Notes under the pieces: model-generated
The model's input: the letters and a program-made list of their open reading frames with translations, nothing else
What the model was told of the DNA's origin: nothing
Database searches by the model: none
Source of the DNA: Muribaculaceae bacterium
Lineage (GTDB): Bacteria > Bacteroidota > Bacteroidia > Bacteroidales > Muribaculaceae
Reading direction: 5' to 3'
Assembly (NCBI GenBank): GCA_017391675.1
Contig: JAFOXR010000048.1
Location: forward strand, 1 to 64,000
Length of the DNA: 64,000 bases
Part shown: positions 1 through 9,048 of the stretch, piece after piece
Layout of the letters: each line of letters starts with the position of its first letter
Numbering within the stretch: the stretch's first letter is position 1
Made by a program: the position numbers and the translations under genes

Positions 1-324
1 GTAGCGCTTCAAGACCGAGCGAATGCGGTTGGCACGGTTCTTGGACAGGCGCTGGTTGAGTCGCCATGTACCTTCGGGTGAGGCACCCGACACTATGTGA
101 ATCTTTGAAATGGACTTGAACACTGTGTCCTCATGGAGCTTACGGAAACGCTCCACAAACGCCTCAAGGCGCTTGCCGTTATTCTTGAAGTTCGGTTCCC
201 ACAGCGAATACCCCTGACGGAAATATACCTCCAGCGTGTCCGATTGATGTTCCACTTTTGTCTCTTGCGCAAATCCAGCTATAGCCGAGAATAGCAAAAT
301 ACATATAAGCAGTCTGTTTCTCAT
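1..324 (-). CDS. OmpA-like domain protein, N-terminal part only
   Basis: The gene runs off the left edge, so only the first 108 codons are present. It opens with a signal peptide (MRNRLLICILLFSAIAGFAQ, likely cut after FAQ). Residues ~75-105 contain VSGASPEG, then LSKNRANRIRSVL, which resembles the peptidoglycan-binding region of OmpA-like proteins (G-x-x-SPEG, then N-x-x-LS-x-x-RA). An exported, cell-wall-associated or outer membrane protein is likely. The ATG at 322-324 was chosen because it gives the signal peptide and lies about 125 bp downstream of a good promoter. The exact family cannot be decided without the C-terminus. Confidence 0.75.
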   Translation of the reverse strand, partial: MRNRLLICILLFSAIAGFAQETKVEHQSDTLEVYFRQGYSLWEPNFKNNGKRLEAFVERFRKLHEDTVFKSISKIHIVSGASPEGTWRLNQRLSKNRANRIRSVLKRY

Positions 325-760
325 CGCAACTTTATTTATAATTATTTACTTTTTTAAAATCACTTTTTTTTTCTGTGCTACAATACCCGTTTTGGTTTCT
401 TAACACACATTTCTTTATAATAAATATAACTCGCAATAAAGAAATTTTGCCCAAATATAGCCAACAATATTTAAATAAGCAAAAAAAATATCGGTTTTTT
501 TAAAAGAATTTCAAAAAAAACGATAGAAATTATCTATAACACACACTTAACTTACACAGTTTCAATACATATGAACTATCATCACAAATAATAGCGATTT
601 CTTTGCATTATAACACAAATATTCATTATTCATCTTTATTTATACAAATTCGTCTTACAAATAAGCTACAGACAAACAGAAGCAAGATACATAACTCATA
701 ATAATATTATAGTGTCACAAATATTTGGGCGAGAAAAATTTCTTAATTGCAGGAAAATGC
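325..760. other. AT-rich intergenic stretch
   Basis: Apart from the minus-strand promoter at 452-483, I see no gene, hairpin or repeat here. The DNA is strongly AT-rich with A and T runs. Confidence 0.5.
452..483 (-). promoter_or_regulatory. Promoter of the OmpA-like gene
   Basis: On the minus strand, TTTG (483-480) is followed after exactly 20 bp by TATATTTG (459-452). These match the Bacteroidota -33 (TTTG) and -7 (TAnnTTTG) elements. Confidence 0.7.
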
Positions 761-769
761 CTAACTTTG
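739..769 (+). promoter_or_regulatory. Promoter of the pyrBI operon leader
   Basis: TAACTTTG at 762-769 is a perfect TAnnTTTG -7 element. A weak -33 (TTTC, 739-742) lies 19 bp upstream. The inferred start is near 774, leaving a leader of about 170 nt before pyrB. Confidence 0.65.
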
Positions 770-776
770 TAGTGTT

Positions 777-893
777 ATGATGAATAAATGTATAAATACC
801 GCACATTATCCACACACAAGTTCTTGCAGAACATGTGCAAAATCACAATGTGCCTTTGTTATACGAAATGCCAACCAATCATTACTCTATTAG
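777..893 (+). CDS. Candidate pyrB leader peptide (38 codons)
   Basis: A short ORF starts 7 nt after the -7 element. Its product begins MMNKCINTAHYP, has four cysteines, and stops at TAG 891-893, inside the loop of the hairpin at 873-909. A second short frame, 833-949, reads through the hairpin and ends in TGA overlapping the pyrB ATG (ATGA, 946-949); its product would begin MCKITMCLC. Either could couple ribosome position to hairpin folding, as pyrL does in enterobacteria. Neither has recognised homology, and either may be untranslated. Confidence 0.25.
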   Translation: MMNKCINTAHYPHTSSCRTCAKSQCAFVIRNANQSLLY

Positions 894-916
894 CAAGTTT
901 TGATTGGTTTTGTTTT
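873..916 (+). terminator. Candidate attenuator hairpin upstream of pyrB
   Basis: AACCAATCA (873-881) pairs perfectly with TGATTGGTT (901-909), followed by a T-rich run (TTGTTTT). It lies between the operon promoter and the pyrB start, so it is placed to act as a conditional terminator. The stem is AT-rich and the loop is long (19 nt), so strength is uncertain. Confidence 0.5.
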
Positions 917-945
917 ATAACGACAATACATAAAACAATTATAAT

Positions 946-1863
946 ATGAACAACGAGAGTTTAGTTTCAATCTCCGACCTAACTAAAGAGGAGATTCTAG
1001 AACTGCTGGAAAAGGCTCGTAAGTTTGAAGAAAACCCTAACCAACGCCTGCTTGAGGGCAAAGTTGTGGCTACACTCTTCTTCGAACCTTCAACACGCAC
1101 AAGACTGAGTTTTGAAACTGCAGTAAATAGACTAGGTGGACGAGTCATAGGATTCTCCGATGCCAGCACCACTAGCTCATCGAAAGGAGAAACGATGCAC
1201 GACACCATAAGAATGGTGGCCAACTATGCAGACCTCATCATCATGCGTCATCATCTTGAAGGTGCAGCTAGATATGCTAGCGAATTCTCCCCTGTTCCAA
1301 TTATCAACGCAGGAGACGGAGCGAACCAGCACCCTTCACAAACGATGCTGGACCTTTACTCAATATACAAGACACAAGGCACTCTTGAAAACCTCACCAT
1401 CACTATGGTGGGTGACTTGAAATATGGAAGAACTGTACACTCGCTCCTTATGGCAATGTACCACTTCAAGCCTGTATTCAACTTCGTTGCCTGCAACGAG
1501 CTGCAAATGCCGAACGAATACAAGCAATTCTGCGACGAGCACGGCATTGAATACCACGAATCAACCGATTTCTCGGAAGAAATCATCAACAAGAGCGATA
1601 TTCTTTACATGACCCGCGTGCAGCGCGAACGCTTCACCGACCTGCTAGAATACGAGAGAGTGAAAGACCTGTATAACCTGCACAACGCGATGCTGGACAA
1701 CAGCAAGGACAATCTGCGTATCCTTCACCCGCTTCCAAGAGTAAACGAAATAGCATATGATGTGGACAATAATCCTAAAGCCTACTATTTCCAGCAAGCC
1801 CAGAACGGACTTTATGCCCGTGAAGCGATAATCTGCAAAGTGCTAGGTATTGATGTTAAATAA
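946..1863 (+). CDS. pyrB: Aspartate carbamoyltransferase catalytic chain
   Basis: PyrB joins carbamoyl phosphate and aspartate to make N-carbamoyl-aspartate, the committed step of pyrimidine synthesis. The 305-residue length is normal. The carbamoyl-phosphate motif STRTR is at residues 49-53 ([13 protein letters not shown]). HPSQ lies in [16 protein letters not shown], and the aspartate-side HPLPR near residue 263. The regulatory chain gene follows after 14 bp, so the enzyme is probably the PyrB-PyrI holoenzyme, allosterically controlled by nucleotides. The gene heads the operon pyrB-pyrI-flavin reductase-glyA and is preceded by a candidate attenuator. There is no Shine-Dalgarno sequence. Confidence 0.98.
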   Translation: MNNESLVSISDLTKEEILELLEKARKFEENPNQRLLEGKVVATLFFEPSTRTRLSFETAVNRLGGRVIGFSDASTTSSSKGETMHDTIRMVANYADLIIMRHHLEGAARYASEFSPVPIINAGDGANQHPSQTMLDLYSIYKTQGTLENLTITMVGDLKYGRTVHSLLMAMYHFKPVFNFVACNELQMPNEYKQFCDEHGIEYHESTDFSEEIINKSDILYMTRVQRERFTDLLEYERVKDLYNLHNAMLDNSKDNLRILHPLPRVNEIAYDVDNNPKAYYFQQAQNGLYAREAIICKVLGIDVK

Positions 1864-1877
1864 AGGAGGAATGCGAC

Positions 1878-2342
1878 ATGAACGATAAGAACAAGAAAGA
1901 ACTGGCTGTTGCCGCACTGGAAAACGGCACCGTTATCGACCATATTCCAAGTGATTCTTTATTCAAGGTAGTAGACCTGTTAGGAATACAATCGCTTGAA
2001 GAGAATGTAACGATAGGCAACAATCTCGACAGCAAGAAATATGGTAAAAAAGGCATCATCAAGGTTGCCAATGTGACATTCCCTGAGGCAACGCTCAACC
2101 GCATTGCCATTGCTGCGCCAAACGCAGTCATAAATATCATCAAGAACTACGAAGTTGTGGAGAAGCACAAAGTGTCTCTACCCGACGATATTTATGGCAT
2201 AGTGAAATGCACCAATCCTAAGTGTATCACCAACAACGAGCCGATGCGCACCCACTTCCATGTAATTGACCGGGAAAACATGGTATTGAAGTGCCATTAC
2301 TGCGAGCGCACCGAGAACAAGGATAAAATAACGCTGAAATAA
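1878..2342 (+). CDS. pyrI: Aspartate carbamoyltransferase regulatory chain
   Basis: PyrI carries the allosteric nucleotide-binding domain and a C-terminal zinc domain that contacts PyrB. The 154-residue length is typical. The four zinc cysteines are visible: CTNPKC around residue 113, and CHYC around residue 138. The ATG at 1878 is preceded by a strong Shine-Dalgarno sequence, AGGAGG (1864-1869, 8-nt spacer), which begins just after the pyrB stop. That is unusual in this phylum and may set the PyrB:PyrI ratio. Confidence 0.97.
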   Translation: MNDKNKKELAVAALENGTVIDHIPSDSLFKVVDLLGIQSLEENVTIGNNLDSKKYGKKGIIKVANVTFPEATLNRIAIAAPNAVINIIKNYEVVEKHKVSLPDDIYGIVKCTNPKCITNNEPMRTHFHVIDRENMVLKCHYCERTENKDKITLK

Positions 2343-2356
2343 CACCTATATTATAA

Positions 2357-2923
2357 ATGAAGCAGAACTGGCGACCGGGAACAATGATTTATCCGCTACC
2401 TGCCATTATGGTGAGTTGCGGTAGTACCGACGACGAGATGAATGTATTTACAGCCAGCTGGGTAGGAACTATATGTTCCGATCCTGCGATGTGCTATGTC
2501 TCAATCCGTCCCGAGCGACACAGCTACGGCATCATAAAGCGTAATATGGAGTTCACTCTCAACCTCACTACCGAAGAACTGGCTCGCGCTACCGACTGGT
2601 GCGGAGTACGATCGGGACGGGACTACAATAAGTTTGAAGAGATGAACATCACGCCAGGCAAAGGCGTGAAAGTGAGCGCACCCTTTATTGAGGAATCGCC
2701 AATATCTATCGAGTGCCGAGTAAAAGATATCATTCACTTGGGAACACACGACATGTTCATTGCCGATGTTGTGAATGTAATCGCCGACGAACAATTCATC
2801 GACCCCGAAACTGGAGCATTTGACATGAAAGCGGCAAATCTTCTGGTATATGCTCATGGAGGATATTACACTATGGGGGAACTCATAGGCACTTTCGGGT
2901 GGACCGTAAAGAAAAAGAAATAA
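2357..2923 (+). CDS. Flavin reductase-like domain protein
   Basis: A 188-residue protein of the flavin reductase-like (FMN-binding split barrel) family. The family signature is seen near the start (NWRPGTMIYPLPAIMVSCG) and at FTASWVGTICSDPAMCYVSI, with RPERHSYGIIK following. Members bind FMN, and some reduce free flavin with NAD(P)H. The substrate here is unknown. It starts 14 bp after pyrI and ends 35 bp before glyA, so it is co-transcribed with them. This position after pyrI is common in Bacteroides relatives, but its link to pyrimidine or one-carbon metabolism is not established. No signal peptide. Confidence 0.85.
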   Translation: MKQNWRPGTMIYPLPAIMVSCGSTDDEMNVFTASWVGTICSDPAMCYVSIRPERHSYGIIKRNMEFTLNLTTEELARATDWCGVRSGRDYNKFEEMNITPGKGVKVSAPFIEESPISIECRVKDIIHLGTHDMFIADVVNVIADEQFIDPETGAFDMKAANLLVYAHGGYYTMGELIGTFGWTVKKKK

Positions 2924-2958
2924 CAAAATACAATAAACATATATATCAAAATTAATTT

Positions 2959-4239
2959 ATGGAGAAAGATAAACTGATTTTCGACATTATTGAGCGTGAA
3001 CATCAACGCCAAAAGAAAGGAATTGAGCTAATTGCTTCTGAAAATTTTGTGAGCGATCAAGTTATGCAAGCAATGGGTTCTTGCCTAACAAACAAGTATG
3101 CTGAAGGATATCCTGGACACCGTTACTATGGCGGTTGCGAAGTCGTGGACGAAAGCGAAACTATCGCTATCGAACGCCTAAAGAAACTGTTCGGTGCTGA
3201 ATGGGCAAATGTGCAGCCTCACTCAGGAGCACAGGCCAATATGGCAGTTTTCATGGCATGCATGAATCCAGGCGACACTTTCATGGGTCTTAACCTTTCT
3301 CATGGCGGGCACCTTTCTCACGGTTCACCGGTAAACTTCTCTGGTATCGTATTCAATCAGGTAGAATACAATGTGACTCCAGAAACTAACCTAGTGGATT
3401 ATGATCAAATGGAGAAGTTGGCACACGAAGTTAAGCCAAAACTTATTGTAGGCGGTGCTAGTGCTTATTCTCGCGACTGGGACTATGCTCGCATGCGCAA
3501 GATTGCCGATGAAGTTGGCGCTATCCTTCTTATCGACATGGCTCACCCTGCTGGACTTATCGCTGCCGGATTGCTTGAAAATCCATTAAAATATGCACAT
3601 ATCGTCACTTCTACCACTCACAAGACTCTACGCGGTCCTCGTGGCGGTATCATCATGCTAGGCAAGGACTTCGAAAATCCTTGGGGCAAGACTACTCCTA
3701 AGGGACAAGTGAAGATGATGTCACAACTTCTTGATTCTGCTGTATTCCCAGGCGTACAAGGCGGTCCGCTAGAACATGTTATTGCAGCAAAAGCAGTAGC
3801 ATTCGGCGAAGCTCTTCAACCATCATTCGTTGAATACCAGACTCAAGTGAAGAAGAACGCTCAGGCAATGGCTCAAGCTCTTACCGACAAGGGTTACAAG
3901 ATTGCATCAGGAGGTACCGACAACCACTGTATACTTCTTGACCTTCGCACTAAGTTCCCTGAATTGACCGGTAAGGTAGCAGAAAAGGCTCTTGTTGCTG
4001 CCGACATCACTGCAAACAAGAACATGGTGCCATTCGATAGCCGTTCTCCATTCCAGACATCAGGTATCCGCCTAGGAACACCTGCCATCACTACTCGTGG
4101 CGTGAAGGAAGACAAGATGGGCGAAATCGTTGAACTTATCGACACCGTATTGCACGCACCAGAAGACGAAAAGGTTATCGCAGCCGTTCGCGCCAAGGTT
4201 AATGCAATGATGAACGAATATCCAATGTTCGCTTATTAA
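2959..4239 (+). CDS. glyA: Serine hydroxymethyltransferase
   Basis: GlyA interconverts serine plus tetrahydrofolate with glycine plus 5,10-methylene-tetrahydrofolate, using pyridoxal phosphate. The 426-residue length is normal. Visible signatures are IELIASENF near the N-terminus, the [10 protein letters not shown] substrate loop, and the PLP-lysine motif [13 protein letters not shown] near residue 225. It is the last gene of the pyrB operon, which ties one-carbon supply to pyrimidine synthesis. A strong hairpin follows 23 bp after the stop. Confidence 0.98.
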   Translation: MEKDKLIFDIIEREHQRQKKGIELIASENFVSDQVMQAMGSCLTNKYAEGYPGHRYYGGCEVVDESETIAIERLKKLFGAEWANVQPHSGAQANMAVFMACMNPGDTFMGLNLSHGGHLSHGSPVNFSGIVFNQVEYNVTPETNLVDYDQMEKLAHEVKPKLIVGGASAYSRDWDYARMRKIADEVGAILLIDMAHPAGLIAAGLLENPLKYAHIVTSTTHKTLRGPRGGIIMLGKDFENPWGKTTPKGQVKMMSQLLDSAVFPGVQGGPLEHVIAAKAVAFGEALQPSFVEYQTQVKKNAQAMAQALTDKGYKIASGGTDNHCILLDLRTKFPELTGKVAEKALVAADITANKNMVPFDSRSPFQTSGIRLGTPAITTRGVKEDKMGEIVELIDTVLHAPEDEKVIAAVRAKVNAMMNEYPMFAY

Positions 4240-4262
4240 TATTTCACATTATTATAATAAAC

Positions 4263-4296
4263 AAATGGGCATCGTACTTAAATACGATGCCCATTT
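4263..4296. terminator. Shared terminator, glyA and amidase
   Basis: A perfect 14-bp stem (4263-4276 / 4283-4296, core GGGCATCGTA) with a 6-nt loop and A/T runs on both sides lies between convergent genes. It can serve both strands. Confidence 0.8.
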
Positions 4297-4321
4297 CATT
4301 TCTATCCTGTTGGATTAAATA

Positions 4322-5791
4322 TCACTTCTGCGACTTCTTCACATCTTTCAAATAATCTTCAAGGGCAAGAACCACCTGTTTAGCCACCTTCTTATGATAA
4401 CTCTTGTCGGCTAGTTTCTCTTCTTCAGGCAAGCTGCTCATGAACAGCACTTCGAGAAGTACATTTGGATATTCAGTAGGAGCATTCAACGAGAAATTAA
4501 AATTGCCTATCAAGCCGAAATTCTTGTGGCCAAGTTCGGTTAAGCGATTCTGCATCTTTGCAGCAAGTTCACGGTTCACAACATGCTTGTAGGCAGTGCA
4601 TGAACCCATTTCCACCAACGGAGAACCTCCCGAATTGTTATGTATCGAAATCATCAGGTCAACCTCCGCATCTTTGAATACTTTCTTGCGGTCGGCCATT
4701 GTCATGTCCTGGTCGGCATCACGGCTCAGAACCACTGTAGCACCCTTCGCCTCAAGCAACGCCTTGACTTCGTTAACCATTGACAAGTTCACATCTTTCT
4801 CTCTCAGTCCCGATGCGCTGATAGCCCCTGGGTGCTTTCCGCCGTGACCGGCATCAAGACCTATCTTCATACCCTTAAGCGTAAGCGCAGGAGCATGCTT
4901 CACCTTCACTACAAGGTTATTTTTCTCATACGCTACCGAGTAGCCCCAAGCATAATCGCCCTTAAGTTTTATAATCATGCGGTAAACATCACTGTCCACC
5001 TGCTTGAAATCCACATAATCCACCATCTCGGTGTCATTGAGCTGAGTAATCCAGTTGCTGTTGTCCATTGCGCCAAACACATCTACGCAGATGCGAGTTG
5101 GGTCCAATTCAGTCCAGTAATGATAAGGCAATCGGCATGGCAAACTCAACGAAATGCGGTCATACTTTCCGTCCTTGCCCACAAACCAGCTGCCTGTATT
5201 CACAGTCTGCACCTTCTCCGATGATGGTTCAAGATACTCCTTAGGCATATAAGCATATCTGTTTTGTGACAATTGCACCTTGTAAAGTCCACCCTTCTCT
5301 CCTATTACCTTAAACACGATACCAGCATCAACGAAGCCCATCTTAGAACCACCCAAACGGTCATCGCCATCGCCATACTGAATATATGCTCCTTCCTTTG
5401 AAATAGCATTGAAATCACAAGGCTTAAGCACGCTCTTATCTAGCTGCAGCTTTGCCTGTTCTAGAGTCATGAGCTTAGTCGGACGCTGCTTTGTGTAGAA
5501 GATATTAAGCTTCTTAACCGCCTTTTCAGCACCGTCACTAACAACCACTTCCACATCGTTAGTGCCCTCCTTAAGGTTAAGTTCAGCAGCAAACGAACCG
5601 GTTTTATACACCTTAGCCGTTTCCCCGTTCACTGTAGCCGTATTCCCAGCCTTAGTAACGCCCACGACATAATGTTTCTGTTGATAAACAGTATCACGGC
5701 CACCGCGCACAATCTCCAGTGGCACCTCTGCACTTACGGTTCCGCACATAGCACCCATGAGCAAAACCATTCCTATTCTACCCTTTTTCAT
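4322..5791 (-). CDS. N-acetylmuramoyl-L-alanine amidase (Amidase_3)
   Basis: This exported zinc amidase cleaves the bond between N-acetylmuramic acid and the stem peptide. The 489-residue protein starts with a signal peptide (MKKGRIGMVLLMGAMCGTVSA). A long N-terminal half, probably with SH3-like and AMIN-like cell-wall-binding regions, precedes the Amidase_3 catalytic domain at ~305-485. Zinc and catalytic motifs are seen: IGLDAGHGG, LREKDVNLS, MISIHNNSGG, and the glutamate in VLLEVLFMSS. It likely acts in cell separation or wall turnover. A monocistronic unit is likely: it has its own -7 element (5820-5827) and faces glyA across a shared terminator. Confidence 0.93.
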   Translation of the reverse strand: MKKGRIGMVLLMGAMCGTVSAEVPLEIVRGGRDTVYQQKHYVVGVTKAGNTATVNGETAKVYKTGSFAAELNLKEGTNDVEVVVSDGAEKAVKKLNIFYTKQRPTKLMTLEQAKLQLDKSVLKPCDFNAISKEGAYIQYGDGDDRLGGSKMGFVDAGIVFKVIGEKGGLYKVQLSQNRYAYMPKEYLEPSSEKVQTVNTGSWFVGKDGKYDRISLSLPCRLPYHYWTELDPTRICVDVFGAMDNSNWITQLNDTEMVDYVDFKQVDSDVYRMIIKLKGDYAWGYSVAYEKNNLVVKVKHAPALTLKGMKIGLDAGHGGKHPGAISASGLREKDVNLSMVNEVKALLEAKGATVVLSRDADQDMTMADRKKVFKDAEVDLMISIHNNSGGSPLVEMGSCTAYKHVVNRELAAKMQNRLTELGHKNFGLIGNFNFSLNAPTEYPNVLLEVLFMSSLPEEEKLADKSYHKKVAKQVVLALEDYLKDVKKSQK

Positions 5792-5819
5792 TTGTAAGAA
5801 TGTTTAATTTACAACTACG

Positions 5820-5827
5820 CAAATATA
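5820..5827 (-). promoter_or_regulatory. -7 element of the amidase gene
   Basis: The minus strand reads TATATTTG about 30 bp upstream of the ATG. No convincing -33 element is present. Confidence 0.5.
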
Positions 5828-5953
5828 ACTTTTTTTCTCCAAACCGAAGCACCCGCACCTCAACATTTTCTCAAAAGAAATGTAGCAAAGGACCTTTCAG
5901 CCCCTTGCCACATCATATATTGCATATACTCCAAACTCTTGTATTTGATATGT

Positions 5954-8173
5954 TCAACTAAGACTAGCTAGCTTCTTGCTGTCGCCTACGACCCATAGTA
6001 TATCTCCTGCCATGAATACTTCCTGTCCGGTGGGTTCAATATACCTGGTATCGCGCTGAATTGCGACAAGTAACGACGAGTAGTCTTCACGCAAGCGTGC
6101 TGTTGCACTGGTCTTTCCATATAGCACAGAGTCTTCAGTGACTTCAAAATGAACAAAGTTCATATCGTTTTCATCGGTAGCATGAGCAAGATTGGCACTC
6201 TCTTCAGAGTCTTCTATTACAGGCAGCAACGACTGTATCTGTTCTTCTGTACCTATTATGCCAAGTATGTCGCCAGGGAATATGCGTGTGTCGGCACTAG
6301 GAATAGAGAACAAATCGGCTCCACGCTGTATACTCACCACATTGGCACCATAATTCTTTCTCATTCCGCTGTTGCTCAACCGCTCACCAACAAACGGACA
6401 GCTATACCCCACAGTCATGAATGCAAGATGAAAATCGCTCACAAGAGTGTTGCCCTTTCCGCTCTTTCGCAATTCACGCTCGTTAAGGTTACGCACAAAT
6501 GTACTTTCAAGCCTCTTCATGCGACTGCCTGCACGGCGCGACAGCAGTATCATCAACAAGATAACTCCTACAATCGCTCCTGCTATACCCACTGGATAGG
6601 TATACACCTTTCCTATGTATACTCCAATAAGCACCGCAGATATAACCAAACGCAGTATTGTGAGTACAACAAGTGGCACCATGTACCTGTTGCCGAACTT
6701 CTGTAATTCCTGTCGTTCAGACCGCTTTGTACTTGGATAAGCCAATGCTACAAAGAACGGAGACAAAACGCCTATTGTTGCCAGCACACCCAAGATTTTT
6801 CCCCATTGCGCTCCGATCAAATCCTGCATGAGCGGTATGAAGAAGATTACCGAGATACCCATTATTGCCACAATAAGCACTGTATAAAGCAATATTCGCC
6901 ATGAATAGCGGCCCAAAACAGTTTTCCACACTGTCTTGCTTGCACTAGATGTTGTGGCATTGCTGGCATAAGCTTCCAGAGTATTTGTAAGCTTTGAAGG
7001 CAAATGCTTTGACACCCATTCATAACACGGAATCGCCCATTTTATAAAATAAGGTGTAAAGAATGTGGTAATCACACTCACTGCAACAACAATGGGATAC
7101 AGACTGCCATCTAGCACCTTCAGAGAAAGTCCCAACGATGCAATGATAAATGCGAACTCACCTATTTGAGTAAGGCAGAATCCGCTTTCCATAGCAATGC
7201 GGAGAGTCTGACCAGTGGCAAGCATACCGAATGTACCGAACAGTATCATGCCCACTATAACCACAACCGACAGCAGCATTATGATACCTGAATATTCGGA
7301 AATCACTGCAGGATTAACCATCATGCCCACCGATATGAAGAACACCGCTCCAAAAAGGTCCTTAACAGGCTTCATCACTTTCTCAATATGTTCTGCCTCG
7401 CTTGTTCCTGCCAGTATAGACCCCATTATAAACGCTCCGAGTGCCATAGAGAACCCTGAATATACCGAGAATACCGCCATGAGCATGCACAACCCAATGG
7501 ATATGATGAGCAGCATTTCATCATTAATTATGCGACGGTAACTGTTGAAAAACGAAGGCAAGACATACACACCCACAGTGAAACAAATCACTAGGAAGAA
7601 TACCAGTTTTGCTATGCTGAACAGCATTTCACCACCCTCAACACTATTGTTCAACGCCACCGACGACAGCAGCACCATCATCACCACGGCAAACAGGTCC
7701 TCACAAATAAGCACCGCAAGCACATGAGGGACAAACCTGCGCTGACGCATATTCAAATCGCTCAACGCCTTGACTATGATTGTAGTTGATGACATGGACA
7801 GCATTCCGCCCAGGAACAATCGGTTAATGAAATTAAGATCAAGGAACCCTCCTACCCAGAAACCAAGTCCCATCATTCCTCCTACGATGATAAGTGCAGT
7901 TACTATAGCAGTACCGCCCACATTCATGAGTTTCTTGAAACTGAACTCAAGTCCAATGTTAAACAACAGGATAATGATACCAATCTGTGCCCAGAATTCT
8001 ATATTAGCTTCATTTCCTACCGACGGAAAATACTTGAAATTGCTGCTGGCAACAAAACCGGCAACAATATAGCCAAGCACCATGGGCTGCTTGAGTTTCT
8101 TGAATAACAATGTTACGACTGCACCGAGCATCAAGATGAGTGCTAGGTCGGCAATCAATCCTTCTATATCCAT
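5954..8173 (-). CDS. CPA2-type cation:proton antiporter with TrkA-C domains
   Basis: This is an inner membrane monovalent cation/proton antiporter of the KefB/YbaL type. Of 739 residues, ~1-385 form the Na+/H+ exchanger domain with about a dozen membrane segments. The motif HVLAVLICEDLFAVVMM contains the ED pair typical of CPA2 proteins, and GFCLTQIGEFAFIIASLG is also typical. Residues ~430-560 hold four or five more hydrophobic segments. The last ~170 residues contain two TrkA-C-like regulatory domains (IFPGDILGIIGTEEQI; VFMAGDILWVVGD). Whether it moves K+ or Na+ cannot be told. It ends the two-gene unit begun by the MgtC-like gene 6 bp upstream. Confidence 0.9.
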   Translation of the reverse strand: MDIEGLIADLALILMLGAVVTLLFKKLKQPMVLGYIVAGFVASSNFKYFPSVGNEANIEFWAQIGIIILLFNIGLEFSFKKLMNVGGTAIVTALIIVGGMMGLGFWVGGFLDLNFINRLFLGGMLSMSSTTIIVKALSDLNMRQRRFVPHVLAVLICEDLFAVVMMVLLSSVALNNSVEGGEMLFSIAKLVFFLVICFTVGVYVLPSFFNSYRRIINDEMLLIISIGLCMLMAVFSVYSGFSMALGAFIMGSILAGTSEAEHIEKVMKPVKDLFGAVFFISVGMMVNPAVISEYSGIIMLLSVVVIVGMILFGTFGMLATGQTLRIAMESGFCLTQIGEFAFIIASLGLSLKVLDGSLYPIVVAVSVITTFFTPYFIKWAIPCYEWVSKHLPSKLTNTLEAYASNATTSSASKTVWKTVLGRYSWRILLYTVLIVAIMGISVIFFIPLMQDLIGAQWGKILGVLATIGVLSPFFVALAYPSTKRSERQELQKFGNRYMVPLVVLTILRLVISAVLIGVYIGKVYTYPVGIAGAIVGVILLMILLSRRAGSRMKRLESTFVRNLNERELRKSGKGNTLVSDFHLAFMTVGYSCPFVGERLSNSGMRKNYGANVVSIQRGADLFSIPSADTRIFPGDILGIIGTEEQIQSLLPVIEDSEESANLAHATDENDMNFVHFEVTEDSVLYGKTSATARLREDYSSLLVAIQRDTRYIEPTGQEVFMAGDILWVVGDSKKLASLS

Positions 8174-8179
8174 TTAGGT

Positions 8180-8896
8180 TTAATTATTTATTTCGTTTGT
8201 TAATGTGATTGACAGCGTATCGTTAAGCGTTCTCAACTTCTCAAACAATTCCGAGAAATCAGTCCTTGTGCGGGTAAGCACAACAAAATTGGCAACGGTC
8301 CTGTCATTGCTGTAATCAAATTTCAAATATGTGTCATTCACATGCATACCGCACTGTTCAAACACACTTATATATTCTTGCGAAGACTTTATCACGCCTT
8401 TCAACTCTACACGCACCACCTTAGTGGCCCATGCAAAATTCACTTTCTGTTCATATACTTCCAGCAAAGAAAGCACAAACAGCACACACACCGTGGCTAT
8501 TACAGCCAGAGAATAAAGCCCTGCACCTACCACCATACCAATAGCTGCCGACACCCAGATACCTGCCGCAGTAGTAAGTCCTCGAACCGAACCTTTCATC
8601 TGTATTATAGCGCCAGCCCCTAAAAATCCGATTCCCGAAATAACTTGAGCAGCGATGCGCGCAGGATCACCTACTACATAATAGGCTTCAGCTACATGCA
8701 TAGACAGAATCATGGCTATCGCTGCGCCCATAGAAATAAGGGCAAAAGTGCGCACTCCTGCCATCTGTCCCTTGCGCTTGCGTTCGTAACCTATCATGCA
8801 GCCAAGCACAAGACTCAGCACCAATTTAAACACCGAATTAAGTGCCGAAACCTGAGGCGACATTATCTCATTATATAATCCTTCCAGAACATCCAT
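8180..8896 (-). CDS. MgtC/SapB family membrane protein
   Basis: A 238-residue protein of the MgtC/SapB family. Residues ~20-145 hold about five membrane segments with the conserved GCMIGYERKRKGQMAGVRT and GIGFLGAGAII motifs, and the C-terminal ~85 residues form a small soluble, ACT-like region. In other bacteria MgtC-type proteins help growth at low Mg2+ or modulate the F-type ATPase; the role here is not known. ATG 8896 is preferred to the in-frame GTG at 8902. The antiporter gene begins 6 bp downstream, so the two are co-transcribed, which suggests a shared ion or pH homeostasis task. Confidence 0.88.
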   Translation of the reverse strand: MDVLEGLYNEIMSPQVSALNSVFKLVLSLVLGCMIGYERKRKGQMAGVRTFALISMGAAIAMILSMHVAEAYYVVGDPARIAAQVISGIGFLGAGAIIQMKGSVRGLTTAAGIWVSAAIGMVVGAGLYSLAVIATVCVLFVLSLLEVYEQKVNFAWATKVVRVELKGVIKSSQEYISVFEQCGMHVNDTYLKFDYSNDRTVANFVVLTRTRTDFSELFEKLRTLNDTLSITLTNEINN

Positions 8897-8921
8897 ATAC
8901 ACTCAAATGTTTAAATATATA

Positions 8922-8929
8922 CAAATTTA
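8922..8929 (-). promoter_or_regulatory. -7 element of the mgtC-antiporter operon
   Basis: The minus strand reads TAAATTTG about 26 bp upstream of the chosen ATG. Confidence 0.5.
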
Positions 8930-8991
8930 AAACAAAATCGTTTATATCACACAAGCAATTGCCCTTTTTCTTAATCTTAACAATATATTCA

Positions 8992-9022
8992 TTTACAAAT
9001 TCAACAATTATTTGTATATTTG
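8992..9022 (+). promoter_or_regulatory. Promoter of the zeta-like kinase gene
   Basis: TATATTTG at 9015-9022 is a perfect -7 element. TTTA (8992-8995) is a near -33 match 19 bp upstream. The inferred transcript start near 9027 excludes the longer reading frame that extends back into the mgtC gene. Confidence 0.6.
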
Positions 9023-9048
9023 TGAATAATATCATGGAGGAAACAATT

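Noticed and set aside
6149-6706. A 185-codon frame opposite the cation antiporter gene
   Set aside because: It is a mirror of the real gene: no promoter, no family resemblance, and composition of an antisense shadow.
8842-9048. Longer N-terminus for the zeta-like kinase
   Set aside because: The extension would start inside the mgtC gene, upstream of the perfect -7 element at 9015-9022; Shine-Dalgarno spacing supports ATG 9049.
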